Positions 63,672 through 64,000 of a stretch of DNA of 64,000 bases are shown one piece after another (positions within the stretch are counted from its first letter, which is position 1; each line of letters begins with the position of its first letter). The position numbers and the translations under genes are program-made. The stretch is from Solidesulfovibrio carbinoliphilus subsp. oakridgensis. GTDB lineage: Bacteria; Desulfobacterota; Desulfovibrionia; Desulfovibrionales; Desulfovibrionaceae. The notes under the pieces are model-generated. The model did no database searches and was not told the origin of the DNA. It saw only the letters and a list, made by a program, of their open reading frames with translations. The DNA is taken from assembly GCF_000177215.2 (NCBI RefSeq), contig NZ_CM001368.1, positions 3,355,625 through 3,419,624 of the forward strand. Direction: 5' to 3'.

Positions 63672-64000
63672 ATGTCCCTGACCCTGTCCGAGGTTTTTTC
63701 CGCCATCCGCCCCGTGGACCAGACCCTTTTCCCCGTGGCCGCGGCCCACCTCGACAACCTGACCAAGCCGCGCGGCAGCCTCGGCCGCCTGGAGGAACTG
63801 GCCGCCCGGCTTTTCGCCATCTCCGGCGGCGCGGCCCCGACCGTGGACCCGGCCCGGATCTACGTCTGCGCCGGCGACCACGGCGTGGCCGACGAAGGCG
63901 TGAGCCTTTTCCCCCAGGCGGTCACCCGCCAGATGGTGGCCAACTTCCTGGCCGGCGGGGCCGGCATTAACGTCCTTGGCGACACGGCCGGAGTGGACAT
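63672..64000 (+). CDS. cobT: CobT, dimethylbenzimidazole phosphoribosyltransferase (partial)
   Basis: The N-terminal 109 residues of the enzyme that makes alpha-ribazole phosphate for the lower ligand of cobalamin are present. HLDNLTKPRGSLGRLEELA is the family signature and VCAGDHGVADEGVSLFPQ holds the substrate loop. AAGGAG precedes the ATG. The gene runs off the right edge of the window. Confidence 0.93.
   Translation, partial: MSLTLSEVFSAIRPVDQTLFPVAAAHLDNLTKPRGSLGRLEELAARLFAISGGAAPTVDPARIYVCAGDHGVADEGVSLFPQAVTRQMVANFLAGGAGINVLGDTAGVD

Overview
The window is a high-GC chromosome segment from a sulfate-reducer-like deltaproteobacterium, most probably a member of the Desulfovibrionaceae (Solidesulfovibrio/Desulfovibrio type). 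That assignment is inferred from the order lysS-lolC-lolD-bamA-skp-fabZ, a HesB-like selenoprotein, the psp genes under a sigma-54 type promoter, and strong G/C third-position bias. It was not tested by a database search.

Region 1 (1-5.7 kb) is a genomic island. It holds the HsdR subunit of a type I restriction system, a visibly AT-rich GHKL ATPase/PD-(D/E)xK nuclease gene broken into two frames at a run of seven A, and a small protein with a HEPN-type R-x4-H motif. It ends at a copy of the 3' half of tRNA-Glu(UUC), the usual scar of integration into a tRNA gene, and a second degenerate copy of the attachment sequence lies inside it. An intact ISL3-family insertion sequence sits just after the tRNA terminator (5.77-7.09 kb).

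Region 2 (7.1-14.1 kb) is an arsenic/redox cluster: ArsR regulator, ACR3 arsenite exporter, a radical SAM/SPASM enzyme, a DGC-domain zinc-binding protein, an ArsP-like permease with a small thioredoxin-like protein, then a periplasmic thioredoxin with CcdA behind a sigma-54-like promoter. A decayed transposase closes the region.

Region 3 (14.6-41.2 kb) is mostly core: a chemoreceptor, an acetyltransferase, tRNA-Asn, the lysS-lolCD-bamA-skp-fabZ envelope operon, a c-di-GMP phosphodiesterase with its response regulator, and three tandem HesB/IscA-like genes of which one reads through an in-frame UGA (selenocysteine), one has cysteine and one aspartate at the same position. pyrR, argB, hslVU, a macrodomain protein, an M16 peptidase and the divergent pspF / pspABC phage-shock genes follow.

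Region 4 (41.2-64 kb) carries a flavodoxin-like reductase, a SGNH hydrolase / MBOAT / SGNH-LysM group that probably acetylates an envelope polymer, prmA, a UDP-glucuronate decarboxylase with a membrane glycosyltransferase, mnmE, a copper-type multicopper oxidase with a TolC-like lipoprotein, flagellin with a small partner gene and a glycosyltransferase, a 6-phosphofructokinase with an altered GGDGT motif, and the start of cobT.

Across 32-49 kb there are at least eight copies of a G/C-rich palindromic repeat. One is inside the coding frame of pspF. Two are joined to a larger structured element with three hairpins whose stems differ between the copies by compensating changes and whose 25-nt core is inverted in one copy relative to its flanks. 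This composite element, the broken GHKL nuclease next to the HEPN gene, and the selenocysteine HesB protein are the points most worth following up.
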